Positions 1 through 6,360 are shown, numbered from the stretch's first letter. The stretch: 9,588 bases of DNA from Bacteroidales bacterium (GCA_023227835.1 JALOCI010000081.1:1-9588), one strand, 5' to 3'. Notes: generated from the letters alone by a model not told the origin. Made by a program: numbers and translations.

Positions 1-1323
1 GCGGCGACCTCGACGACGAGGCAGAGGCCGCCGATCGGGCCCGCCCTCGCCCTGCCTGTCCTGGCCCGCCCCGACCTGGCCCGCCCCATCCAGGCCCGCC
101 CCATCCAGGCCAGGCCCGACCAGGCCAGGCCCGGCCCGTCCCGTCCCGTCCCGTCCCGTCCGCGCGCGCGTACGGCCGGATCCGGATCCTGACGGCTTGC
201 CTTCTGCCGGAATCTGCCGGAATCTGCCGGGCGTGCTCAGATTTCTGCCGGATCTGCCGGAACCGGCAGAACCGAGAGGGGCGACCGGCGGGTTTCTGCC
301 GGTTCCGGCAGAACCGGGCGGGTTTCTGCCGGAACCGGCAGATCCGGCAGAACTTCTGCCGGATCTGCCGGGTGATCGCGCCGTCGCCGGCTGAGCACCC
401 ACATCGGGTGCATCAGCAGCGCCAGGCGCTGACGCCGGGCCGTCGCCTGCCCCCGTCGCGGGTCGCACTCCACTGGGTGCGGGATCCGCGCCAGGCGCTG
501 ACGCCGGGCCGTCGCCTGCCCCCGTCGCGGGTCGCACTCCACTGGGTGCGGGATCCGCGCCAGGCGCCGGTGATCCGGCCTTGAGCGGTTGCTCGTCGAC
601 GCCCGCGAGGGGTGGCGGGACGAGCCCGTACTGGCCGAGCAGTTGGGCGTGCTTGCCCAGCCACTCCCGGGTCGAGGGGGACCAGTACGGCTCGAGGGGT
701 TCGGGCAGCAGCGGGTACTTCTCGTCGGCCGCGATGAGGCCTTCGGCCGGCGGGAGGCCCTTGGACAGGCCGCCGCGCCCGGAGTTGCAGGCGCCACAGG
801 CGACGACCGACGTCTCGGCCGTGCCAGGCTGCCCAGGTGGGCGGTGGTCGTAGGTCCCGCGCTTGTCGCCCTTGCGCATCGTGAACCACACGACGTGGCC
901 GCAGTACCGGCACGCGTCACCGTCGCGCATCCGGATCCGTACGGTCAGGTGCGGTTCGGAGTTGTCCGCTTTGCGCTGGCGTTCGAAGGTGGTCTCCTCT
1001 GCCGTCTTGATGTGGACGAACTCCGGGTCGTTGACCAGTCGGAACGCGCGGCGCCCGTTGTCCAGGACGATGACGTGCCCCAGGCCAGCGAACTCGCACT
1101 GGTCCCACAGGAGCTCGAGCCTGTCGCGGTCGTTGTTCGCACACGCCAGAGCCGCGGGGAAGGAGACGACGTAGTCGGTCGTGTGCTGTGCCGACCACGA
1201 CGCCATACGTTCGAAGAACCCCCACACCTCGTTCACCGAACGCCCGTCAGCCGCCGGGTGCTCGATGACGGCCAGCACCCGAGGGTCGAAGGTGTTGGTG
1301 TCGGAGTCTCGCTTCCACGCCAT
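1..1323 (-). CDS. HNH endonuclease-like protein with long repeat-rich tail (3' end beyond window)
   Basis: Reading from ATG at 1323, this frame has no stop through position 1: 441 codons, partial at the C-terminus. Residues 1-125 are a folded-looking alpha/beta N-terminal domain with many W, F and charged residues. I do not recognise it firmly; it vaguely resembles N-terminal domains of phage replisome-organiser proteins. Residues 130-190 carry an HNH-type zinc nuclease signature: C138-x2-C141, D159-H160, C176-x2-C179 followed by N180. From about residue 250 the protein is a disordered tail rich in A, G, P, S and R, encoded by 69-bp, TCTGCCGG and 15-bp repeats. The upstream neighbour stops at 1411, leaving 87 bp, the longest gap in the cluster. 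The ribosome site is weak (AGGAAGG lies too far from ATG). HNH proteins of mobile elements cut or nick DNA; whether this one is active is inference. Two other minus-strand ORFs here are shadows of this frame. Confidence 0.8.
   Translation of the reverse strand, partial: MAWKRDSDTNTFDPRVLAVIEHPAADGRSVNEVWGFFERMASWSAQHTTDYVVSFPAALACANNDRDRLELLWDQCEFAGLGHVIVLDNGRRAFRLVNDPEFVHIKTAEETTFERQRKADNSEPHLTVRIRMRDGDACRYCGHVVWFTMRKGDKRGTYDHRPPGQPGTAETSVVACGACNSGRGGLSKGLPPAEGLIAADEKYPLLPEPLEPYWSPSTREWLGKHAQLLGQYGLVPPPLAGVDEQPLKAGSPAPGADPAPSGVRPATGAGDGPASAPGADPAPSGVRPATGAGDGPASAPGAADAPDVGAQPATARSPGRSGRSSAGSAGSGRNPPGSAGTGRNPPVAPLGSAGSGRSGRNLSTPGRFRQIPAEGKPSGSGSGRTRARTGRDGTGRAGPGLVGPGLDGAGLDGAGQVGAGQDRQGEGGPDRRPLPRRRGRR
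61..135. repeat. Five degenerate 15-bp tandem units
   Basis: Units start at 61, 76, 91, 106 and 121, with the consensus CWGGCCCGCCCCAYC and later units drifting. In the HNH frame each unit gives a Gly-rich pentapeptide (VGPGL, DGAGL, DGAGQ, VGAGQ), extending the low-complexity tail. The period is a multiple of three, so expansion is frame-neutral. Confidence 0.85.
135..159. repeat. CCCGT pentanucleotide repeat, five units
   Basis: Five perfect CCCGT units run 135-159 and are followed by a CG alternation at 161-170. The unit is not a multiple of three, so gain or loss of one copy would shift the reading frame of the HNH tail. This makes it a candidate slippage site. Units this short and few may also be chance in such GC-rich DNA. 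Confidence 0.7.
203..371. repeat. Array of 13 TCTGCCGG octamers in both orientations, about 10-bp phased
   Basis: TCTGCCGG starts at 203, 213, 223, 244, 253, 295, 325, 355 and 364. Its complement CCGGCAGA starts at 263, 305, 335 and 344. Neighbouring copies within clusters are 9-11 bp apart start to start, so they sit on one face of the helix. Three head-to-head pairs separated by two bases (253-270, 295-312, 325-342) form near-palindromes. The spacing is not a multiple of three, so it is not explained by an amino-acid repeat although it lies in the HNH ORF. The look is that of a protein-binding array such as a plasmid centromere, iteron origin or operator cluster. Which of these it is cannot be decided from the sequence. 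Confidence 0.75.
421..567. repeat. 69-bp direct tandem repeat, two identical copies plus a 9-bp partial third
   Basis: Copies run 421-489 and 490-558 and are identical by eye. A third copy starts at 559 and stops matching after 9 bases. The unit is 23 codons long, so copy-number change keeps the HNH reading frame. In that frame it encodes an Ala/Pro/Gly-rich segment, which suggests a variable-length linker. Perfect identity implies a recent duplication or ongoing slippage. Confidence 0.95.
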
Positions 1324-1410
1324 GGTGGGGGCCGCAGGCCTTCCTGCTCGATGTCGGGTGGGTGCCGGTGGCCACGGAACGCTCAGGCGGGGATCGTGCT
1401 CGGTGGCCGG

Positions 1411-2016
1411 TCACGTCGCAGGTCCTTCCCGGGGGTCGCATGTCGGGTGGGTGGTGTAGGTGGGGTCACGGGCTGCCAGGGCGGCCGCGAGAGGGTTCCC
1501 GCACACCGGGCACCGGGGGACTGGCCCGGGAAGTGGCGGCGCCCGGCCCGGGCACGTGAGCGCGTGCTGGCGGTACAGGGGGACATCGTCGGGACGGGCA
1601 GCACTAGCAGCCAGGACCCGGGCCCGCTGCTGGTCGCGGACCACGACCGGCCAGACCGTCCCGTCAGGATGAGGGAACGGGTCGACCAGCAACGGCCGGC
1701 CGCGCTCGGTCGTGACCATCAGGACCGGCCACCCGCACCACGGACACGGTCGGGACCCCAGCACCGCCCTGGCCAGGCCCTCCAACATCCCCAGGACCAG
1801 CTGCCACGTCTGCACCGACGGATCCCGATCTACGCCGGCTGCACGACGCACCCGCGAGCGCTGCTGCGGGGAGGCCGGGCCACCACCGATGACGGCGAGC
1901 TCGTAGGGCTGCAGGCCCAGGTCGCGTGCGGCCACAGCGAGGAGGTGAGCCTTGCGCCGGCGGTTGTCCTGCGCGCCGGCGGTCTGGGCGAAGTCGAACT
2001 CACGCTGGCCGGTCAC
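1411..2016 (-). CDS. Zinc-finger protein with CxxC...HxxxC and second CxxC motif, unknown function
   Basis: The GTG start at 2016 overlaps the stop of the upstream DUF4326 gene in a GTGA, with a GAGGA just upstream, giving 201 residues. A longer in-frame ORF to 2379 is only an Arg/Pro-rich shadow of the neighbour. Residues 1-85 are mostly helical and charged. A zinc site is predicted from C91-x2-C94 and H151-x3-C155, with a VDPFPHPDGTV segment between them. A second C169-x2-C172 follows. The pattern 'CxxCG ... VDPxPxPDGxV ... Y-x-x-H-x-x-x-CP' recurs in small actinobacterial phage and mobile-element proteins of unknown role (from memory). The gene at 5705-5998 has a shorter version of the same metal-ligand layout. 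It is probably a nucleic-acid- or protein-binding accessory protein; no enzyme motif is visible. Confidence 0.8.
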   Translation of the reverse strand: MTGQREFDFAQTAGAQDNRRRKAHLLAVAARDLGLQPYELAVIGGGPASPQQRSRVRRAAGVDRDPSVQTWQLVLGMLEGLARAVLGSRPCPWCGWPVLMVTTERGRPLLVDPFPHPDGTVWPVVVRDQQRARVLAASAARPDDVPLYRQHALTCPGRAPPLPGPVPRCPVCGNPLAAALAARDPTYTTHPTCDPREGPAT

Positions 2017-2597
2017 GTGTCCTCGCTCCTCGCGGGGGCGCGGGCGGCGCGGGCGGCGCGGACCTGGTCGGCGAGGGCGGTCATCGAGGACCCGAGCCGG
2101 GCGGCGTCGCCTGGGGTCATGCCCGTGGCGGAGGCGAGCTGGCCGACAGCGATCGTCCGCTCGATCGCCATCATCGGGAGCGTGCAGTCGAGCAGGAGCC
2201 CGGTGACGGAGGCGATGTCGGGCCGGGCGGCGAGGAGGAGGAGGACATCGGCGTGGCACGGGACACCGAGACGACACCCGCAGCACAGGTGATGGCCGGT
2301 GAGGGAGGGCAGGCGGCGCAGGATCTCGTCGTGACGGTCGAGCTCGTAGACGATCGACCGGGAGGGGGTCACGAGCCACTGCTGGTACAGCCAGACTGCG
2401 TGGTCGGAGTCGCGGACGTCACCCCAGCCGAGGTGGTTGGGGTCCCCGCACCTGAACGGGTTGTCGAACGGTGTGGTGGCGCCCACGTGGATCACCCCGG
2501 AGAGCAGGTGCCAGTCCGGCGTCGAACGCGGGCTGATCCGCCTGGGCGCCTGGTGCGGGCTCGACGGTGGGCGAGGCGTCTCAGGCGGCGTCGTCAT
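2013..2597 (-). CDS. DUF4326 domain-containing protein
   Basis: This is a 194-residue protein from ATG 2597. GTG codons at 2609 and 2606 are possible alternatives, but GAGGG about 11 bases upstream fits the ATG better. The first 30 residues are Pro/Arg/Ser-rich and look disordered. Residues 33-125 match the DUF4326 layout: V35-IHVG, N46-P-F, a central helix with W69-x4-W74, and a C-terminal core C105-C-G-C followed by PCHADVLLLLA. DUF4326 proteins are common in phages and plasmids, and their biochemical role is not established. The last 70 residues are Ala-rich helices outside the core. The gene starts inside the end of the upstream gene (17-bp overlap) and its stop forms the GTGA with the next gene, so it is translationally coupled on both sides. 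Confidence 0.85.
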   Translation of the reverse strand: MTTPPETPRPPSSPHQAPRRISPRSTPDWHLLSGVIHVGATTPFDNPFRCGDPNHLGWGDVRDSDHAVWLYQQWLVTPSRSIVYELDRHDEILRRLPSLTGHHLCCGCRLGVPCHADVLLLLAARPDIASVTGLLLDCTLPMMAIERTIAVGQLASATGMTPGDAARLGSSMTALADQVRAARAARAPARSEDT

Positions 2598-3027
2598 CGT
2601 GGTCACCACCCTCGGACGCGTCCTGGTCCTCGTCGACCTCGTCGACCTCGTCGGGGTCGTCGGTCAGGCCGTCGGAGGGGACCACGACGAGGCCGGTGGT
2701 CATGTCGACGGTGACGTCCTTGCCGAACCACTCCTCGAGGTCGCGCTCGAGGTCGATGGGCAGGACCGTCTCCCGTGACCGGTACTCCAGGGCGCGGCGG
2801 ACCAGGCGCTCGGCCTCGACCATGTCGTCGGGGTGGACCTGCTCGATCCGCAGCACCCGGACCGTGACGTCGCAGTCACCGGTCCCGGTGTCGGTGGTGA
2901 TCTTCGAGCAGTCGACGACCGCGACCACCAGGTGGCGCTTGAGCGGATCCAGGAGCAGGTCCCCGGCGATCGCGGCCAGCCCGTTCTTGGTCGGGTCCTT
3001 CGGCAGTGCGGTGGCAAGGCGGGTCAT
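2581..3027 (-). CDS. Conserved hypothetical protein with acidic C-terminal tail
   Basis: The start is ATG 3027, two bases after the upstream stop (3030). The longer ORF to 3093 runs in an unused frame of the neighbour. The product is 148 residues. Residues 1-110 look like a compact alpha/beta fold with strands around 35-45 (HLVVAVVDCS) and 55-65 (DVTVRVLRIEQV), then a helix holding AERLVRRALEYR. From about residue 128 the tail is Asp/Glu-rich, a DNA-mimic-like or flexible acidic tail. The VxVRVxxIExV...AxxLxxxAxxxR pattern resembles small phage proteins of unknown function, from memory only. The junction with the upstream gene carries a CTGGA ribosome site also used at the previous junction. 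Function unknown. Confidence 0.8.
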   Translation of the reverse strand: MTRLATALPKDPTKNGLAAIAGDLLLDPLKRHLVVAVVDCSKITTDTGTGDCDVTVRVLRIEQVHPDDMVEAERLVRRALEYRSRETVLPIDLERDLEEWFGKDVTVDMTTGLVVVPSDGLTDDPDEVDEVDEDQDASEGGDHDDDAA

Positions 3028-3029
3028 GG

Positions 3030-3383
3030 TCAGGTTCCAGTCGTGGTCATGGCGGGCAGGGGGATCCACTCCAGCGGGGCCGGAGGCCGCCACTGCACCC
3101 GGTACCGACCGGGTTGGCCAGGTGGGCCGTCGAGCGAACGGAGGTAGGTGTGCAGGCCGCAGTCGAAGAGCTCGCCACGTAGACGCTCGCGCAGCGGATG
3201 CTGGATGGCGAAGGTCTGCTCGCCGAGGACGACGACGTGGTCGGTCTCGCGGTCAGCGAGAAGCTCATCGACGGCGCACGGGTTCGGGCAGGTCAACGCC
3301 GAGCAGGTGACATGCCCGCCGGAGCCGAGGAAGAGGCTCTCGCCGCAGCCCATCGGGCAGCACCCCTGGACGCGTTCGGTCAT
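3030..3383 (-). CDS. Cys-rich DUF6085-like protein
   Basis: ATG 3383 lies two bases after the upstream stop at 3386, preceded by CTGGAG. The product has 117 residues. The N-terminus is Cys/His-rich (C8, C9, C13, H24, C27, C32, C36) in the arrangement CCPMGCGESLFLGSGGHVTC, followed by CPNPxAVDELLxDxETxHVVVL, HPLRERL, and a C-terminal DGPPxxPGRYRV. I recognise this order as the actinobacterial/actinophage DUF6085 type, from memory and not from a search. The Cys pattern suggests one or two bound zinc ions. The short spacing to both neighbours places it in the operon core. The biochemical function of the family is unknown. Confidence 0.82.
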   Translation of the reverse strand: MTERVQGCCPMGCGESLFLGSGGHVTCSALTCPNPCAVDELLADRETDHVVVLGEQTFAIQHPLRERLRGELFDCGLHTYLRSLDGPPGQPGRYRVQWRPPAPLEWIPLPAMTTTGT

Positions 3384-3385
3384 CG

Positions 3386-4198
3386 TCAGGCTCCAGTCGC
3401 AGGTGGGGTGGTGGGGTGGCCGAGGACTGCGAGGGCGCCGGCGATCACCCCCTGCAGGTGGTGCAGGGACGTCGCCATGGCCTCGGGGGTGGTGTCGAGG
3501 AGGAGGTGGGTGGCGTCGACCACGTCCTGCAGGGCGTCGACCACGTCCTGCAGGGCGTCGACCGCGTCCGGGGCGGCCGCCTCGGTGGTGTGGAAGGTCG
3601 CGGGCGTGACATGTGCGCACGCCGAGCACAGGTCCGGGCCCACCCACGAGCACCCGCTAGGACACGCACGCTCGTCCATACACCCACACAACCGACACGC
3701 GCGCGGCTCCTCAGACGCTGGCGCCGCGACGGCGCTGGCCGGGTCAGGCACCAGCTGGGGTGCAGGCTGGTCGACCACCCCACCCGGGCCCGGCTCCGGA
3801 GCGGGCGCGTGATGCCCGCCCGGGGGACGCAGGCTCACACCGGCGGCCTTGAGCCAGGCCGAGATCGTCGTCCGACAGACCCCGTAGCGGGCCCCCAACG
3901 TCAAGGTCGAGTCCCCCGCTAGGTAGGCGGCGGCTGCCGCCGCGTGACGGGCGTCGGCCGGTTCCACCCGCGAGACCGGCCGCGCAGGCTCGGGCTCGCC
4001 CGGGCAGACCGGCGCGGCCGCGGCCGCGATCGCGGCAGCCTCGAGCAGCGACGCCCTACCGACCCTCCCACGACGGGCCTCGTTGCGAGCGCGCCACGCC
4101 TCGATGTCGATCGTGCGGGGCTCGGTCGGCAGGTCCGGGGGCGGGTCGTTCGCGAGGTTGGCCCCCAGACCGAGCCCCGCCTGCGCCCGGGGACTCAC
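3386..4198 (-). CDS. HTH plus Cys-rich (CxxCGC...CSxC) protein with coiled-coil tail
   Basis: The GTG start at 4198 overlaps the parB stop in a GTGA. The product has 270 residues. Residues 83-122 look like a resolvase/Hin-type helix-turn-helix: repeated Ala helix, LTLGARYGVCRTTISAWLKAAGV. Residues 130-165 are a Pro/Ala linker. Residues 168-194 hold C168-x2-C171-x-C173, C179, C183, W185 and C191-x2-C194. This motif (CRxCGC...ACxxGCxWVxPDLCSxC) is frequent in phage and mobile-element proteins. Residues about 211-236 are an amphipathic heptad region with the internal repeat VDALQDV, encoded by 21-bp tandem DNA repeats. A DNA-binding or regulatory role is inferred from the HTH and from its place directly after parB. 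It is not a transposase: no catalytic core is present. Confidence 0.82.
   Translation of the reverse strand: MSPRAQAGLGLGANLANDPPPDLPTEPRTIDIEAWRARNEARRGRVGRASLLEAAAIAAAAAPVCPGEPEPARPVSRVEPADARHAAAAAAYLAGDSTLTLGARYGVCRTTISAWLKAAGVSLRPPGGHHAPAPEPGPGGVVDQPAPQLVPDPASAVAAPASEEPRACRLCGCMDERACPSGCSWVGPDLCSACAHVTPATFHTTEAAAPDAVDALQDVVDALQDVVDATHLLLDTTPEAMATSLHHLQGVIAGALAVLGHPTTPPATGA
3512..3563. repeat. 21-bp tandem repeat (two units plus a partial)
   Basis: Units start at 3512, 3533 and 3554, and the third matches only about 10 bases before diverging to an accgcg variant. Each unit contains a PstI-like CTGCAG and encodes the heptad VDALQDV on the minus strand. The repeat length of seven codons fits coiled-coil extension of the HTH/Cys-rich protein. 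Confidence 0.85.
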
Positions 4199-5667
4199 GG
4201 GGCGTCCACACCGTCAGGCGGGACGGCAAGGGCCGCACGCTCGGCGTCGGACGCGCGGTACCCGAGACGGCCCAGCAGGTCATACCAGGCGACCGGCGCC
4301 CGCCACGAGAACCCGCCATCGTCCTGCGGGTCCAGGCCGTCACGCCACGATTCCGCATTGAACCTGCGGGGGAGCATGTCGGCGTCGGGCCGGACCCCCT
4401 CGACCTTCTCGGCCAGGTACAGGACCAAGGGCGCGCCGGCAGGCAGGCCCGCGTAGACACGTTCGACCTCGCTCAGGGGAGCGTCGGCAGCCAGAGAACC
4501 GGTCAGCTCGAGCCAGCACCGGAAGTCGTTCAACCCGTCGCCCCACCCGTGGTTGTTCGAGGCGTCCTGGACGACCAGGGACGCCAGCTCGGCGATGTGC
4601 TCAGCAGTCAGACGCCGATCCCCACGCAGCACCGACCCGATGAACCCCACCCGCAGGTCACGGGCGATACGAGCGGCCTCCTCGTAGACCGCGTGCTCGT
4701 CCCTGGCGACCTGGGCGGCCGCCTCGGCCTCGACCCGGGCAGCAGCCTCGGCAGGATCCTCCTCAGGGTCGACGATCGACCCCACGGGGACGGCGAGCGC
4801 GAAGTACGGGCCGGAGCCGGCGTGCTCGATCGCGACGACGTCGTCGTGCTCGGCGGCGAGGGCCTTGAGGTCCTTCGCCAACAACGGCCGGCCAACGTAG
4901 ATGTGGGCGCTGGGGCCGATCGCGCCGACCTCGGTGTGGGTCGGGTTCGAGCCGGTGGTGCGGACCTCCCTCGAGCCGGCCTTGACGACGTCGACGCCGA
5001 GCTTGGCCAGGGCGGTGCGGATCTTGTCCATCGTCGCGACGTTCTTCCGCGCGGTCTCGACCTCCTGGATCCGCCAGGTCAGGTTGTAGGTGCCCAGGGC
5101 GTCAGCGAGGCGGGCGTAGACCTTCGGGTCGTCGGCGTACTTGTCGATCTGGGCCACCTGCTCCAACGTCACCTCCCCGACATCGACCCTGGCCTGGACC
5201 TCGCGGGGCAGGCGCGCCACCGACCGCCGCGAGCGCACCCAACCCTGGGACCGGTGGACCTCACCAGCGAGCGCCGAGAGCTCGACACCCAGGTCCAGCA
5301 GGCCCTGGACGAGACCGGCCTCCTCCGACGGGGTCAGGTCCTGGCGGTGGACGTTCTCCATCAGCAGGATCCGCAGGGCGTCGAGGTCGGTGCGCTCAGA
5401 CAGGACCAGGGCCGGGACCTCGACCAGGCCCGCCGCCCGGGCGCGCACCACCCGGCGGTGGCCGGCCAGCAGCCGGTACCGGGCGGGGTCGTTGGGTGCG
5501 GGGCGCAGCATCACCGGGGTCAGGACCCCGTCACGTCGGATCGAGGCCGCCAGGTCGTCGTCGACGAACTCGGAACGGTGAGCCGGGTTGCGGAAATCGG
5601 GGTCGATCAGGTCCAGGCCCACGTAGGCCAGGCGCACAAGCTCGCTCGTGTCGAGGGTGGTGTTCAT
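4195..5667 (-). CDS. ParB/RepB/Spo0J-family protein with long C-terminal extension
   Basis: ATG 5667 overlaps the stop of a 14-codon leader ORF (ATGA). The product has 490 residues, against about 280-350 for typical plasmid ParB. The N-terminal nucleotide-binding domain is clear: G47-VLTPVMLRP, the GxRR box as G69-H-R-R72, and E104-N-V-H-R108 followed by LTPSEEA. The GxRR and ENxxR boxes are the CTP-contacting motifs of ParB. An HTH region follows at 118-165 (LSALAGEVHRSQGWVRSRRSVARLP). Residues 200-490 are an unrecognised extension, partly coiled coil (about 305-330, Ala/Glu-rich), replacing the usual short dimerisation domain. No parA gene is in the window, so this could be a partition protein, an origin- or operator-binding regulator, or a phage-type ParB-like protein. 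The TCTGCCGG array at 203-371 is a possible target. Confidence 0.9.
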   Translation of the reverse strand: MNTTLDTSELVRLAYVGLDLIDPDFRNPAHRSEFVDDDLAASIRRDGVLTPVMLRPAPNDPARYRLLAGHRRVVRARAAGLVEVPALVLSERTDLDALRILLMENVHRQDLTPSEEAGLVQGLLDLGVELSALAGEVHRSQGWVRSRRSVARLPREVQARVDVGEVTLEQVAQIDKYADDPKVYARLADALGTYNLTWRIQEVETARKNVATMDKIRTALAKLGVDVVKAGSREVRTTGSNPTHTEVGAIGPSAHIYVGRPLLAKDLKALAAEHDDVVAIEHAGSGPYFALAVPVGSIVDPEEDPAEAAARVEAEAAAQVARDEHAVYEEAARIARDLRVGFIGSVLRGDRRLTAEHIAELASLVVQDASNNHGWGDGLNDFRCWLELTGSLAADAPLSEVERVYAGLPAGAPLVLYLAEKVEGVRPDADMLPRRFNAESWRDGLDPQDDGGFSWRAPVAWYDLLGRLGYRASDAERAALAVPPDGVDAP

Positions 5668-5708
5668 GCGCGCACCAGCCCGAGGGTGGCGAGGGCGGTG
5701 GTCGTCAT
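5664..5708 (-). CDS. 14-codon leader ORF upstream of the ParB-like gene
   Basis: ATG 5708 is preceded by GGAGG (complement of 5715-5719) with a six-base spacer, one of the best ribosome sites in the window. It encodes MTTTALATLGLVRA. Its stop overlaps the ParB-like start (ATGA at 5667-5664), and its start overlaps the stop of the upstream gene (ATGA at 5708-5705). The ParB-like start itself lacks a strong nearby ribosome site. The likely role is to deliver ribosomes to parB by termination-reinitiation. The peptide itself may have no function. Alternatively, the real ParB protein may be produced only by reinitiation. Confidence 0.6.
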   Translation of the reverse strand: MTTTALATLGLVRA

Positions 5709-5998
5709 CGTGGTCCTCCAGCGGTCGTCGGGGTCTTCGTGCGGGAACGTGCAGGGCAGATCGCGAAGTGCGTCAGGGCCGGGATCTCCCCGGGGGCGAG
5801 GGGCCAGCCCGCGGTGATCGGGTGACACACCGCCCGGTCACGAGTCAGGGCATGAGACGGGCGGATCGAAGACCGGGCCGGGTCGTAGCCGGGAACTAGG
5901 AGCATGTCCCGCAGGTACTCGTAGACCTGGGTCGACCGCAGCACCGGGACCACAACCACCGCCGCCCCACACCCCCGACACCGATCCAGACGACTCAC
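5705..5998 (-). CDS. Small CxxC...HxxxC zinc-finger-like protein
   Basis: The GTG start at 5998 overlaps the upstream stop in a GTGA, giving 97 residues. Possible zinc ligands are C7-x2-C10 and H77-x3-C81, with an additional C58-H59. The C-terminal segment PITAGWPLAPGEIPALTHFAICP is well ordered; the last 14 residues are basic and flexible. The ligand layout (CxxCG near the N-terminus, HxxxCP near the C-terminus) repeats that of the 201-residue protein at 1411-2016, so the two may be distant relatives. The family is not recognised. It is translationally coupled to the ParB leader at its 3' end. Confidence 0.75.
   Translation of the reverse strand: MSRLDRCRGCGAAVVVVPVLRSTQVYEYLRDMLLVPGYDPARSSIRPSHALTRDRAVCHPITAGWPLAPGEIPALTHFAICPARSRTKTPTTAGGPR
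5715..5719 (-). promoter_or_regulatory. Ribosome binding site GGAGG of the parB leader
   Basis: GGAGG on the minus strand lies six bases before ATG 5708. It is much stronger than anything before ATG 5667, so it probably sets the translation level of the leader and, through overlap, of the ParB-like gene. Confidence 0.7.
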
Positions 5999-6360
5999 GA
6001 GGGACCACCCGTCTCCCGCCGTCGGTGCTCGAGGACCTCTGCGATCAGCTGCGGCAGGAGCTGGTGGGACAGTGCGACCAGCTGCGCGTCAGCCCAACAG
6101 GCCAGCCCGGTCGCGATCACGGTCTCCCACCGGCCCCCACACGGGTCGACCAGGTCGGGCCCGGCGACCTCATGAACCCACGGGCCGTCGTCGACACGGG
6201 ACTGGGTCGCCACCCACAGCCCGGGCGTGGCCGCCGAGACCACCTCGGCCAGGTCGGCCAGCACCGCGTTCGGCACCCGCCGGGCCATGCGAGGCCCGAA
6301 CGCCACAGGGCGCCGGCGGGCCAGGCGCCACCGGGAACCCAGACCCCCGCGGGCGTTCAC
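5995..6360 (-). CDS. 'AATPGxW' Ea22-like small protein
   Basis: GTG 6360 has AAGGA (complement of 6367-6371) six bases upstream and overlaps the upstream stop in a GTGA. The product has 121 residues; an inner ATG (M25) is absent from the duplicated copy, so the GTG is preferred. Residues 1-30 are Arg-rich. Residues 33-54 read AVLADLAEVVSAATPGLWVATQS, the signature seen in phage Ead/Ea22-like proteins, whose usual pattern continues to a 'DAxLIAxxxxxLPxLLxxL' helix. That helix is present here at about 92-110 (DAQLVALSHQLLPQLIAEVL). No enzymatic motif is visible. The first 54 residues are duplicated at the start of the chimeric gene 6357-6944. The role of the family is unknown. Confidence 0.75.
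   Translation of the reverse strand: MNARGGLGSRWRLARRRPVAFGPRMARRVPNAVLADLAEVVSAATPGLWVATQSRVDDGPWVHEVAGPDLVDPCGGRWETVIATGLACWADAQLVALSHQLLPQLIAEVLEHRRRETGGPS

Noticed and set aside
203..371. CRISPR array
   Set aside because: The repeats are 8 bp, occur in both orientations and have spacers of about 2 bp, which is incompatible with CRISPR repeat-spacer structure.
237..920. Minus-strand ORFs of 227 and 166 codons
   Set aside because: They are the other frames of the HNH gene. Only the frame from ATG 1323 keeps the CxxC, DH and CxxCN motifs.
589..2292. 567-codon plus-strand ORF
   Set aside because: It is antisense to the HNH, zinc-finger and DUF4326 genes, which have recognisable motifs and coupled starts. 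Its product is Arg/Pro/Val-rich with no family motif, and long antisense ORFs are expected in such GC-rich DNA.
4549..5817. 422-codon plus-strand ORF
   Set aside because: Antisense shadow of the ParB-like gene, which has clear GxRR and ENxxR boxes.
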